Origin: Parasutterella excrementihominis YIT 11859
GTDB lineage: Bacteria > Pseudomonadota > Gammaproteobacteria > Burkholderiales > Burkholderiaceae_F
NCBI RefSeq assembly: GCF_000205025.1
Contig: NZ_GL883695.1
Location: forward strand, 1 to 64,000
Direction of reading: 5' to 3'
Length of the DNA: 64,000 nt
Position numbers and translations under genes: made by a program. Positions 28,747-35,845 of the stretch are shown here, in pieces (within the stretch, counting starts at the first letter, position 1; every line of letters starts with the position of its first letter). The notes beneath the pieces are model-generated. The model was given only the letters and a program-made list of their open reading frames with translations, made no database searches and was not told the origin of the DNA.

Positions 28747-29158
28747 GTTTTCTTTCCTTTTTATAAGGGACTGGTAGTTCTTTGAATCCTTGAATCTGGG
28801 CTTGTATTTCTCCAACCCATTCTCCATCTCCGCCAACAATTCCCCAACGCCCGATTCGAACTTCTGATCGCTCACCGATTTTTACCGTGATGAGGTATTC
28901 ACCTTCCTCCGGAGGAAGGATTTCCGGATACGGGTTCCAAGCCTCTTGCTGATAATCTTCGCAGAGAGAAAAGGCGGAAGAGTTGACCACAAAGGTCATC
29001 GATAAGAGTGGATTTATCTCTCTATAAAAACCGATAATCTCAGGAAACTCACGCCGATCAATGTCTGCACGGAAATTCTCGTCAATCTCTTTTTCGCTGA
29101 AGTTTCTTCTGAGAACGTTTGCAACCCTGAGGTCGTTTGGTCTCCATTTCATTGCCAT
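28739..29158 (-). CDS. Phage hypothetical protein (paralogue of 30109-30510)
   Basis: 139 aa. Shares FSEKEIDENF, WNPYPEILPP and a C-terminal LPVPYK with the 133-aa product at 30109-30510 (FTDKEIHEEF, WNPYPTVTPP, LPAPYQ). GGAGAAC precedes the start. The paired copies look like an in-operon duplication. Function unknown. Confidence 0.7.
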   Translation of the reverse strand: MAMKWRPNDLRVANVLRRNFSEKEIDENFRADIDRREFPEIIGFYREINPLLSMTFVVNSSAFSLCEDYQQEAWNPYPEILPPEEGEYLITVKIGERSEVRIGRWGIVGGDGEWVGEIQAQIQGFKELPVPYKKERKHG

Positions 29159-29895
29159 ATTTGTTCTCCGTACCGGTAGGCCCTGTCAGGGCTGTAATCG
29201 ACATAACAGAACTGTCCCGGATAAGTGAGGCTCCGAGCCACTGCGTTCACCAGTTCCGTTGTTTTCCCGTCTGCGGGCAGCCGCATTGCTTTTTTGACGA
29301 TCTTTGTTGTGCCGTCATCCATAGCAGCTATGACACCGGCACAAATAGGATTAGCGGGGGCAGGTGTTGACATTCTTGATTGTGGACGACAATGGAGAAT
29401 GAAATCACACCATCTGCAAAGTCCGTCTTTGACACACTGATTGTGGTCTTTCAGGTAGGCAGCGATCTTCACGGCTGTAGGTTCGTCCGCAAGAATGTAC
29501 ATCCTGTTTAAAAAGTCCATATAGGACGGCCATTTTTTATCTGTCCGGAAATCATCCCAGCAGGATTTAATTTCAATGCCGCAAAGCTCCATACCGTAGC
29601 CAATTCCCAGCACGTCTAGTCGGTGCTCATAACCGTTGCGGTAAGAGATTTCCGTATTCCAAACACCGCCGGAAACAAGATTTTCATTGAAAAATACATC
29701 TTTCTCTATCGCTTCTCGAAGTTCGTTACCCGGGTGAATACGATATTCAAACGTCCTGTGGATAGTGAATTGCGGGATTGCTTTGAAACCACGTTCGCCG
29801 AGGTAATTTTGTGCAATTTCGGTTAAAAGCCGTTCTTTTCTACCTCTTTCGGCTTGAGAGATATTGAGGATTGGATCTTCATCATTACACATCAA
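29149..29895 (-). CDS. MmcB-like nuclease-fold protein
   Basis: 248 aa. RLDVLGIGYG, then GIEIKSCWDDFRTDKKWPSY matches the PD-(D/E)xK pattern of the MmcB DNA-repair family (Asp, then E-x-K and DFR-D-KW). It sits in the recombination part of the early operon. Catalysis is inferred from residues only. It overlaps both neighbours by about ten bases. Confidence 0.7.
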   Translation of the reverse strand: MMCNDEDPILNISQAERGRKERLLTEIAQNYLGERGFKAIPQFTIHRTFEYRIHPGNELREAIEKDVFFNENLVSGGVWNTEISYRNGYEHRLDVLGIGYGMELCGIEIKSCWDDFRTDKKWPSYMDFLNRMYILADEPTAVKIAAYLKDHNQCVKDGLCRWCDFILHCRPQSRMSTPAPANPICAGVIAAMDDGTTKIVKKAMRLPADGKTTELVNAVARSLTYPGQFCYVDYSPDRAYRYGEQIWQ

Positions 29896-30112
29896 TTTTC
29901 TCCCATCTCATCAATTCCGGGTCAGGGAAGGGAGCATCAAAATCAAACAACTCACAGCCGTGACCACCAAAAACAAAATCACCGTTTACGTAAGTCAGGA
30001 TTTCATAGAACTGCTCGCCTGTCTCTGGATTGTTCAAAAGCACAATGATTTGTTCTAAATCCTCAAAGTGGTGATTTCGAGGATCGTCAGTGTGTTCAAG
30101 TTCTAGTTTCAT
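29885..30112 (-). CDS. Small acidic phage protein
   Basis: 75 aa, acidic, overlapping both neighbours by 4-11 bases. No family recognised. Confidence 0.6.
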   Translation of the reverse strand: MKLELEHTDDPRNHHFEDLEQIIVLLNNPETGEQFYEILTYVNGDFVFGGHGCELFDFDAPFPDPELMRWEKIDV

Positions 30113-30510
30113 TTGTTCGTCTCCGGTTGATATGGAGCGGGGAGGGATCTGAATGCAACGATGAGTCTGTCGTCATGGTCCTCCCAGGAGTAATCGATTC
30201 CTTCTTCAAACGAGCGTGCAAATGATCGTATAGCTAAATTTCCGTCTTCATCCTGCGTAAGCCACTTTTTCCCGTCAACCGGGGGCGTTACAGTCGGATA
30301 TGGGTTCCAGTCGTTTTCTTGATACTCAGGAACGAATTCAACTAACTCTTTTTCGACTGTGATAGTTACACACAGACCTTTTTTGTTAACGGTAGATAAT
30401 CGGAAGTAGTTATATAAATCGGTGTTTTTTTCAAATTCTTCATGAATTTCTTTATCCGTGAAGAATTGATTCACCTTCGCTTTTAATTCAGGGTCTTTAA
30501 TCTTCCACAT
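30109..30510 (-). CDS. Phage hypothetical protein (paralogue of 28739-29158)
   Basis: 133 aa. Same FTDKEI-WNPYP-LPAPY layout as the product at 28739-29158. Starts upstream of MmcB-like and the 75-aa gene in the same transcript. Function unknown. Confidence 0.7.
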   Translation of the reverse strand: MWKIKDPELKAKVNQFFTDKEIHEEFEKNTDLYNYFRLSTVNKKGLCVTITVEKELVEFVPEYQENDWNPYPTVTPPVDGKKWLTQDEDGNLAIRSFARSFEEGIDYSWEDHDDRLIVAFRSLPAPYQPETNK

Positions 30511-30520
30511 TTATTTCTCC

Positions 30521-30548
30521 AAAAGAAAAGCCCCGCTCTCGCAGGGCT
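30521..30548 (-). terminator. Intrinsic terminator (leftward)
   Basis: AGCCC...GGGCT stem with a GC-tctc-GC inner part, then TTTTCTTTT on the minus strand, six bases after the recT stop. Confidence 0.7.
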
Positions 30549-30553
30549 TATGG

Positions 30554-31399
30554 TTACTTATTTATTGTCTCCGCCGGAGCGTCCTGAGATGTTCCAACGA
30601 CCTCGGCATCTTCAATATCCTTGAAGTCTTCGACGGAGATAGCATTGATGTCGATCACATCGTTCGGGTCGATCCTTTCTCCGGCTTCCCGCTTAGCATC
30701 GACATTTGCAACTTGCAGGGCCTCGATTGAAACAGGCAGATATTTAAATAGGCGGCGGATGACAGTTTTCAGGGCCATCTGTTCAAAATACGTGTTCCAG
30801 ATATTCTTTGACTTGGCCTTTGCCTTAACCGCTTCAACCTCGGCGCGAGACATGACCTCGAACTGATATCCGCCTCCCTTGAGGTTAGCGACTGCGTAGA
30901 CAAAGGTGATCGGTTTTTTAACCCGATCGGCTTCACAACTCGGCACGTGATGAATATCCGGATGGAGGCCGAGCTGGTAGCTGAACTCGTCACCTTCGCG
31001 GACAGCGAAAGCTGAGAGTGACAAAACCTGTCCGGAGCGACGAGCCAAATCAATCATGCCGCGGTATCCCAAGATTAGCTGGCACTGGTTGCCATAGGGC
31101 ACGAGATAAGCTTGACCAAGGGCGGAACCGGGCTCCAAACCTAATTGAGCAGACTGCATGACCGCTCCGAGGAACGAGGCCGGTGTGGTATTGAGAAGGG
31201 CTGGAGTTTTACGCAGTTCGGTCGCGGCAATTCTTGCCATTCTGTCCGGGCTTAAATGCTTTGGCACGGCGAGAGCCAGTTGTTTTTTGAACTGGTCGGA
31301 CAGAACCTGCTGGACGATTGCCGGAGCTTTTGTCTTTGGTTTGGCTACTGGTGCAGAAGGTGCGCCGACTGCTGCGGCGAGTTGGTCGGATGTACTCAT
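30554..31399 (-). CDS. recT: RecT-family single-strand annealing protein
   Basis: 281 aa. The core from about residue 28 to 225 (LGLEPGSALGQAYLVPYGNQC, YRGMIDLARRSGQV, NIWNTYFEQMALKTVIRRL) is RecT-like. RecT pairs single strands in phage recombination and works with a 5'-3' exonuclease, here the YqaJ-type gene at 31878. Start has AAGGA upstream. Confidence 0.93.
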   Translation of the reverse strand: MSTSDQLAAAVGAPSAPVAKPKTKAPAIVQQVLSDQFKKQLALAVPKHLSPDRMARIAATELRKTPALLNTTPASFLGAVMQSAQLGLEPGSALGQAYLVPYGNQCQLILGYRGMIDLARRSGQVLSLSAFAVREGDEFSYQLGLHPDIHHVPSCEADRVKKPITFVYAVANLKGGGYQFEVMSRAEVEAVKAKAKSKNIWNTYFEQMALKTVIRRLFKYLPVSIEALQVANVDAKREAGERIDPNDVIDINAISVEDFKDIEDAEVVGTSQDAPAETINK

Positions 31400-31416
31400 G
31401 TTTTTTCCTTATATGT

Positions 31417-31438
31417 AAAAAAGCCCCAATAAAGGGGC
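31417..31438 (-). terminator. Intrinsic terminator (leftward)
   Basis: GCCCC and GGGGC pair around AATAAA, then six T on the minus strand. It lies between inverted repeat 2 and recT, so recT needs its own promoter or antitermination. Confidence 0.75.
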
Positions 31439-31465
31439 GTTACTGTTTATCCATCTCTTGAAAAA

Positions 31466-31540
31466 GTTACCTCCTGGTGCAAGTATCTAAAGGTCATGCC
31501 TGCAACGTATGACTTTTATTAACTTTTACCAAGAGGTAAC
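31466..31540. repeat. Inverted repeat 2 in a divergent gap
   Basis: Arms GTTACCTCCTGGT (31466-31478) and ACCAAGAGGTAAC (31528-31540) pair with one C-A mismatch (G-U on the leftward strand); the match continues inward as AGT, TAAA and GTCAT blocks to about 31497/31509, giving a 75-base imperfect hairpin. A T5 run follows it in leftward RNA. The right arm carries AAGAGG, the ribosome site of the gene at 31542. Confidence 0.75.
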
Positions 31541-31541
31541 A

Positions 31542-31754
31542 ATGCAAAAGTTTTCTTATGAAGATGCTTCAAAGATCATCCTTGAACTTATTAAGTCCAA
31601 TGGAATAACTCTTCCTACCATGGGGAGTAAGTACAACGTAAACAATCCTGCGCCTTCGTCTGCGGAACGGAACAAAGACTTAGCGCAAACTCAGGCTGCT
31701 TACTTGAAAGAGTTGTATGACTCTTTGACTACTTACAAGACTGAAGAGTCTTAA
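31542..31754 (+). CDS. Small rightward phage protein (family shared with 33774-34139)
   Basis: 70 aa, starts two bases after inverted repeat 2. Its blocks IILELIKSNGITLP and QAAYLKELYDSL match ILIALINQGKIELP and DAEYLKTFLDVL of the gene at 33774, so the two are paralogues. Function unknown. It lies in the recT/YqaJ gap against the operon direction. Confidence 0.65.
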   Translation: MQKFSYEDASKIILELIKSNGITLPTMGSKYNVNNPAPSSAERNKDLAQTQAAYLKELYDSLTTYKTEES

Positions 31755-31860
31755 AGGCTCGAATCAAGCTTTCTAAATAACTCTCGGGGTCTTTAATGGC
31801 CCCGCTAGCAGTTCCTTTCAGGAGGGCCTTCTTAATTCGTTTTTTCAATTTCTTCTTCAT
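31729..31860 (-). CDS. Small basic protein, 43 aa
   Basis: Lys/Arg-rich N-terminus (MKKKLKKRIKKALLKG) and an amphipathic C-terminal helix. AAGG about ten bases before the ATG. Overlaps the rightward gene at 31542 by 26 bases in antisense. Possible nucleic-acid binding; function unknown. Confidence 0.45.
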   Translation of the reverse strand: MKKKLKKRIKKALLKGTASGAIKDPESYLESLIRAFKTLQSCK

Positions 31861-31877
31861 GTTTTCGCCTTTATTTG

Positions 31878-32894
31878 TCATGCGCATACTCGCATTACGC
31901 GAGTTGTGCTTTCTTTCAGATAGTCAAAGTAATCATTCAAGTGTTCCTGCTTGAAGGAGTCTGAGTCGAAGCGCTTGGATGTCTGGGTCTTGTACGTCAA
32001 AACCTTCTTGCCGTCCAAAGTCAGAATTTCGTTGTCCTTCATGTCGATCGCGATCTTGGCTTTAACCGCGTCTTGCTGCTTCTTGAGCTCCTTAATTTCG
32101 CCATTAAGACGAGCATATTCGCCGTAGTTAATAGCCAGATCACCTTGAGCTTCGATAGCTTTACCATTTGATTTCCCATAGAGCTTCAGAACATCTTCGA
32201 TATTTATCGGTTCAGGAGGCGTTTTAGTTAGAACATAGTTGTTCCAGAACGCAGAGCATTTTTCTTTGATGACTTGGAATACATCCGGGCGAGCATCGAT
32301 CCAGTACATCCTGTAATCTGACCCGCCTATTAAAACTGCCAGGTACATACCGCGAAGCCGAAGGATGCCGCAATACCATTGAATTTGCGTCTCGTAGTAA
32401 AGCGGGATTTCGTGCTCTGTTCTCAGATTGTTTTGTTTGATCTCAAGTTCCTGCGAAGGGCCCCAAAGATCAGCTGTGAAGGCATGGGCTGTTTTGGCCT
32501 CAAACGCAATGTCTGTCGTGATGGGACGATTGCCATATTTGGCGATTTCTTTTTCGGTCATCTCCAGCGGACGAACTCGCTTAGCAATATCCGGATTGAT
32601 AATCGCTCTGTCGATATTTGCGATTGCCCAGTCATTTTCCGGATCAACAAACTGGTGATTGACGTTTTGCAGTTTGAAGCCTGTTCTAAGTGCGAACTCC
32701 TTTGCGACAACTTGCTCTAATGTCGTCCCCCAGTAGAGGGAAGAGGTCATCTCATGTTCCGGAGAAAGTCCGAGTTTGTCGTTCCAAACATCTAAAGGAG
32801 TTCTCCACGGGCTCAGCTGAAGAACAGCTGCTACATCAGAACCGCCGATACCCCGGCGCCGGCCTTCGAGCCATTGTTGTTTGTCTTTTGTCAT
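31878..32894 (-). CDS. YqaJ-family phage exonuclease
   Basis: 338 aa. The N-terminal half has GIGGSDVAAVLQLSPW, then the metal-site pattern of YqaJ/lambda-exo nucleases including FEAKTAH and YYETQIQWY. Pairs with RecT as the 5'-3' exonuclease that makes single-stranded tails. Helical C-terminus (about 235-338) with a coiled coil. Not identical to lambda exo; YqaJ domain fits best. Confidence 0.87.
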   Translation of the reverse strand: MTKDKQQWLEGRRRGIGGSDVAAVLQLSPWRTPLDVWNDKLGLSPEHEMTSSLYWGTTLEQVVAKEFALRTGFKLQNVNHQFVDPENDWAIANIDRAIINPDIAKRVRPLEMTEKEIAKYGNRPITTDIAFEAKTAHAFTADLWGPSQELEIKQNNLRTEHEIPLYYETQIQWYCGILRLRGMYLAVLIGGSDYRMYWIDARPDVFQVIKEKCSAFWNNYVLTKTPPEPINIEDVLKLYGKSNGKAIEAQGDLAINYGEYARLNGEIKELKKQQDAVKAKIAIDMKDNEILTLDGKKVLTYKTQTSKRFDSDSFKQEHLNDYFDYLKESTTRVMRVCA

Positions 32895-32896
32895 GT

Positions 32897-33079
32897 CTAT
32901 TCCTTGTGTGGTGAGTTAGTGAAATTAAAAAGTGCTGAAAATGGTATTGGGAGCAGGGTTGACTTCAATTTTTCCCACTCTCGTTCGCGTTTCTTCCTCG
33001 TAGCTTGCTCTCGATATCGAGCGCGCTTTCTGGCGAGAATTTCTTCATGATCAGGAGAGTTATGTTGTTCTTTTTTCAT
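32897..33079 (-). CDS. Small basic phage protein
   Basis: 60 aa, very basic helix (ARKRARYREQATRKKRERE). Its start overlaps the 33076 gene by four bases. Possible RNA- or DNA-binding helix; no family. Confidence 0.5.
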   Translation of the reverse strand: MKKEQHNSPDHEEILARKRARYREQATRKKREREWEKLKSTLLPIPFSALFNFTNSPHKE

Positions 33080-33270
33080 AGATTCGCAAGCATTCCCGGG
33101 ATAAAGAGCAGCAAAATGAGGACAGCGGCGAACAGGATGAAGGCGAAAGCAACTGCTAGAAAATTTTCACCGTCCTCGGTCTTTGCTTTCAAGACACGTC
33201 CGATCACTGTTAGTAACAAAACCCATGCGGAAGTGAATATTGCTAACTGGATTCCATTCATTCCTCTCAT
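33076..33270 (-). CDS. Small two-helix membrane protein
   Basis: 64 aa, hydrophobic segments about residues 6-24 and 37-60. Overlaps the gene downstream by four bases. Function unknown. Confidence 0.55.
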   Translation of the reverse strand: MRGMNGIQLAIFTSAWVLLLTVIGRVLKAKTEDGENFLAVAFAFILFAAVLILLLFIPGMLANL

Positions 33271-33283
33271 GATGATTTCTCCA

Positions 33284-33308
33284 AGAAAAAAGCCCCTTCG
33301 ATGGGGCT
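33284..33308 (-). terminator. Intrinsic terminator (leftward)
   Basis: AGCCCC and GGGGCT pair, then TTTTTTC on the minus strand, 14 bases before the 33270 start. Confidence 0.75.
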
Positions 33309-33348
33309 TCTAGTAGTTATCTATGTGAAAAAGACAACAACAAAATAA

Positions 33349-33585
33349 TTATTTGTTGCAGTTGATTATTGTCTCGATCACGTTATCGAGCTCCTTTCTC
33401 GTAGCTCTGAGATAAAAATTGATTGCTCTGAGTTGATCAACGTCTGAGCAGTCGTTTGCGTAAAATCCTGTAGAACGTAATCTGGTTATCACTTCTGTGA
33501 TTTGTTCCTCAACGGTGTAAATTTTTTCTTTGGCACCTTGCAGCGCTAGGATTTTTTCAAAGTCTTCTTTTTTAATCTTTATCAT
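33349..33585 (-). CDS. Small helical phage protein
   Basis: 78 aa, mostly helical (VEEQITEVITRLRSTG). No family recognised. First leftward gene downstream of inverted repeat 3. Confidence 0.55.
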   Translation of the reverse strand: MIKIKKEDFEKILALQGAKEKIYTVEEQITEVITRLRSTGFYANDCSDVDQLRAINFYLRATRKELDNVIETIINCNK

Positions 33586-33604
33586 TGGCGTTCCCTAATA
33601 AAAA

Positions 33605-33691
33605 AGACCACATTTCGGAGTCCCCCTAAGCTACAAAAATTGGAACTAACAAAGTTTGAGAAAAAGCCCGAGGGACTCAGAAAGGTGGTCT
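33605..33691. repeat. Inverted repeat 3 in a divergent gap
   Basis: Arms 33605-33626 and 33670-33691 pair over 22 positions with four mismatches, beginning AGACCAC and ending GTGGTCT. In leftward RNA the stem is followed by six T, so it can act as a terminator. Confidence 0.75.
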
Positions 33692-33692
33692 A

Positions 33693-33725
33693 AAGAAGTC
33701 CCCGTCTTTCCGGGGTGTCACCTCT
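33693..33725. other. Conserved hairpin element, copy A
   Basis: AAGAAGT, then stem CCCCG (33700-33704), loop TCTTTC, stem CGGGG (33711-33715), then CACCTCT. The leftward RNA reads CCCCG-GAAAGA-CGGGG followed by ACTTCTTTA. Copy B at 35463 keeps the loop and flanks but has a different, still paired, stem. Confidence 0.65.
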
Positions 33726-33773
33726 GCGAGATAATTAATTTGCGACTTTTTAACTATCTTTTTGGAGGAAAAA

Positions 33774-34139
33774 ATGTCTGAACTTAAGCTCGATCAAAAT
33801 CAAGCTGTTTCTATACTCATTGCCCTTATCAATCAGGGGAAGATTGAGTTGCCTTGTCTTAAAGAGTTCAATAAATTCCGAGAATGGGAGCTTAGTCAGT
33901 CAAGGCCTGACGGCAGCCGATTTAATCCGGTATTCGGTTACGACCTTGACGAGCATAGAAACGCCATTTGTAGACAAGCGGCAGCCCTCGATGCGGAATA
34001 TCTCAAAACTTTCTTAGATGTTCTTATGTTGGAGAGGACATCTCGGGATAGGTCACTTGACGCTTGGAACCTTGTAAATTCACTAAGGTTAATCAGAGAT
34101 AAGATAGAAGCTAACTCTCTTGAGCCGATTCAGAAGTAA
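33774..34139 (+). CDS. Rightward phage protein (family shared with 31542-31754)
   Basis: 121 aa from the ATG at 33774 with GGAGG upstream. N-terminal and C-terminal blocks match the 70-aa product at 31542; the middle is an insertion. It reads against the operon and overlaps the leftward gene at 34111 by 29 bases. Function unknown. Confidence 0.65.
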   Translation: MSELKLDQNQAVSILIALINQGKIELPCLKEFNKFREWELSQSRPDGSRFNPVFGYDLDEHRNAICRQAAALDAEYLKTFLDVLMLERTSRDRSLDAWNLVNSLRLIRDKIEANSLEPIQK

Positions 34140-34365
34140 TTTGCTCAAGAATAACGCTGGCTTCCACTGCTTGAGATGACAGCTCATGGATTCTTTTGGC
34201 TCTATCTATGGCTGTCATTTCAGCGTTTCTCTCAGGAAAACTAATTAAGTTCAACTTTCGATCTATTAAAGTCTTTAACAGATCAGCCATTTCTTTCTTA
34301 CTCATTGGAATAGTGAGGTTCCCGTAACAAATCGCGCACGGTACATCTTGCTCTTTATCTGTCAT
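34111..34365 (-). CDS. Phage hypothetical protein
   Basis: 84 aa, AAAGGAG before the ATG. CAIC near the N-terminus is not enough for a zinc site. Helical. Overlaps the rightward gene in antisense at its 3' end. Confidence 0.6.
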   Translation of the reverse strand: MTDKEQDVPCAICYGNLTIPMSKKEMADLLKTLIDRKLNLISFPERNAEMTAIDRAKRIHELSSQAVEASVILEQITSESAQES

Positions 34366-34387
34366 TGTTGTCTCCTTTGACGGTCAA

Positions 34388-34464
34388 TTCATTCAGAAAC
34401 CTCTTCCGCTGCCGTTCAGTGAACAGAAACAAGGGATTTGGCAGAGAAGAGGTTTGTGAATGAA
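34388..34464. repeat. Inverted repeat 6 in a divergent gap
   Basis: Arms 34388-34413 and 34440-34464 pair over about 24 positions with one G-G mismatch and one bulge. The right arm includes AGAGG before an ATG at 34460 that opens a 17-codon frame. It separates the leftward gene ending at 34365 from the structured non-coding stretch to the right. Confidence 0.75.
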
Positions 34465-34509
34465 CTTGTTCAAAAAATGTACAAGTTGGTGTGCCGTTTA
34501 TAATGAGGC

Positions 34510-34635
34510 CTGACGGACTGGATCAAGCCGACCCAAGAGATCGGACCCAGCCGGAATGCAGTGTGAGAACACTGAGAAATGCGTCCCAGTGGCGGGCGCC
34601 GGAAACTGTCCTAGCGGCAGGCCGGCGCTTTTGAT
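34510..34635 (+). ncRNA. Candidate small RNA with terminator
   Basis: A consensus -10 TATAAT lies at 34499-34504, although I see no good -35. The stretch after it has no gene but several hairpins: CCGA/TCGG near 34528-34544, CAGTG/CACTG at 34559-34574, and GCGCCGG (34596-34602) with CCGGCGC (34622-34628) followed by TTTT, a clear rightward terminator. The product would be about 120 nt. Antisense action on the leftward operon is possible but unsupported. Confidence 0.5.
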
Positions 34636-34636
34636 T

Positions 34637-34855
34637 TCATTGTTCGTCCGTACGAACAATTTCTTTACCAGCAGAAATGCAATCCTCTAAATATTCATCT
34701 ACGGCCTTTTGAAACGCCTTTTCTAGGTCTTTTATACTGGCGGATTCGTAAAGAACTAAATCCAATACATCCAGAATTTTTCCATAAAAGCAATCATCTT
34801 CGACGCTCTTCTCAATCGAGCCTTGGAATCCTTTATAAGGCCCTAAGGTTTTCAT
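34637..34855 (-). CDS. HicB-like protein
   Basis: 72 aa from the ATG at 34855, which has GGGAG upstream. GPYKGFQGSIEKSVEDDCFY-GKILDV is the N-terminal partial RNase H-like fold of HicB antitoxins. No HicA-like partner of about 60 aa is adjacent; instead a 137-aa unknown gene overlaps its start by 23 bases. Confidence 0.65.
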   Translation of the reverse strand: MKTLGPYKGFQGSIEKSVEDDCFYGKILDVLDLVLYESASIKDLEKAFQKAVDEYLEDCISAGKEIVRTDEQ

Positions 34856-35246
34856 TGCTAACTCCCTTCCAAGACAAATATTCTTCAAACGTGACAAAGC
34901 TTGAAGAGAACTTTATGGCCTGTTCAATCAAATCCAGTTTGGTATCGCAATAAGTATCGAACGGCCGGCCAAGCTTGAACCCGCTGAGTATTAAGCCGTC
35001 CGCACTAAATTCTCCGCTTTTATTCAAAGCATCGATGACGAAATCAATAAATTCTTGAGCTTGAGGACTTGCCGGGAAAAGGCGCTTGAGCGTTTCGTCC
35101 GGCAAAATTCTCTCTGCGAATTTGGAGTTGTTGAACTCGCCACAAATGCCTACAAATAGAACATCCTCTCCGCAAGTTACGGGAGTGAATAGAACAGGAA
35201 TCCAGCGGGCCTGATACTTCGGAAGACTGGGGAAAGGTATTTTCAT
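34833..35246 (-). CDS. Phage hypothetical protein beside HicB-like gene
   Basis: 137 aa from the ATG at 35246 (GAGAA upstream); a longer frame overlaps the previous gene without a ribosome site. Compact globular sequence with no motif I know. It overlaps the HicB-like start, so they are likely translated together. Whether it is a toxin partner is unknown. Confidence 0.6.
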   Translation of the reverse strand: MKIPFPSLPKYQARWIPVLFTPVTCGEDVLFVGICGEFNNSKFAERILPDETLKRLFPASPQAQEFIDFVIDALNKSGEFSADGLILSGFKLGRPFDTYCDTKLDLIEQAIKFSSSFVTFEEYLSWKGVSNENLRAL

Positions 35247-35253
35247 AGGATTC

Positions 35254-35448
35254 TCAGCAATACCTGCGCAGGTAGTTGTAGATTTCATCAACTTCCCAGC
35301 CGCGTCCGAACTCGCAGGCATAATCCCAACAGTTCCCATAGTCGAACTCATTTCGTTTGGCCAACTCGTCACAGTAGGCCTTGGCAGCTCTTTTCTGCTC
35401 CAGTAATTCGAGCCGTTGTTTCTTCGTTAATTTCTTCGGTTTTTCCAT
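35254..35448 (-). CDS. Small basic phage protein
   Basis: 64 aa from the ATG at 35448 with GGAG upstream. Basic N-terminus and an aromatic/Cys C-terminus (NCWDYACEFGRGWEVDE). Function unknown. Starts just left of conserved hairpin copy B. Confidence 0.6.
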   Translation of the reverse strand: MEKPKKLTKKQRLELLEQKRAAKAYCDELAKRNEFDYGNCWDYACEFGRGWEVDEIYNYLRRYC

Positions 35449-35462
35449 GGTTATCTCCAGAG

Positions 35463-35496
35463 AAGAAGTGCTCGTCTTTCCGAGCCGCCACCCTCC
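35463..35496. other. Conserved hairpin element, copy B
   Basis: AAGAAGT, then GCTCG (35470-35474), loop TCTTTC, CGAGC (35481-35485), then CACCCTC. Compared with copy A at 33693, two of the stem pairs differ by double (compensatory) changes while loop and flanks are kept. Confidence 0.65.
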
Positions 35497-35533
35497 TAAA
35501 ATTGAAGTGTCTAAGCTCAATTTCTAAGGAAGG
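35491..35533. repeat. Inverted repeat 4 in a divergent gap
   Basis: Left arm 35491-35504 and right arm 35518-35533 pair with two bulges and one C-A mismatch. The right arm carries AAGGAAGG, the ribosome site of the gene at 35537. Confidence 0.65.
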
Positions 35534-35536
35534 AAA

Positions 35537-35845
35537 ATGAATGTCTTTAACAAGTACATCCTCTTGGTCTCTGCTATCAAAGAGAAGAGGATCGTGACCT
35601 TTAACTACGATGGTCTGGATAGAGTCGTTGAATGCGCGACACTCGGCTACACCACCGCAGGAATGCCTGCCGTTCGTGGGTACCAAATAGAAGGAGATAC
35701 GCATTCAGGAACAGTCCCTTGCTGGCGGCTGTTTTTGATCGACAGAATCCGCGGACTAGTTTTAACCGAAGAGCATTTTTACAGCGAGCCGCCTTTTTAT
35801 AAAAAATCTGACCCATCATTCTCACGTATCGACGCTGAGCTCTAG
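35537..35845 (+). CDS. WYL-like small protein
   Basis: 102 aa. A small beta-barrel-like sequence (RIVTFNYDGLDRVVECATLG, then WRLFLIDRIRGL) that resembles WYL domains, ligand or nucleic-acid sensors in bacterial regulators. Reads rightward against the operon, with a strong ribosome site inside inverted repeat 4. Confidence 0.6.
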   Translation: MNVFNKYILLVSAIKEKRIVTFNYDGLDRVVECATLGYTTAGMPAVRGYQIEGDTHSGTVPCWRLFLIDRIRGLVLTEEHFYSEPPFYKKSDPSFSRIDAEL

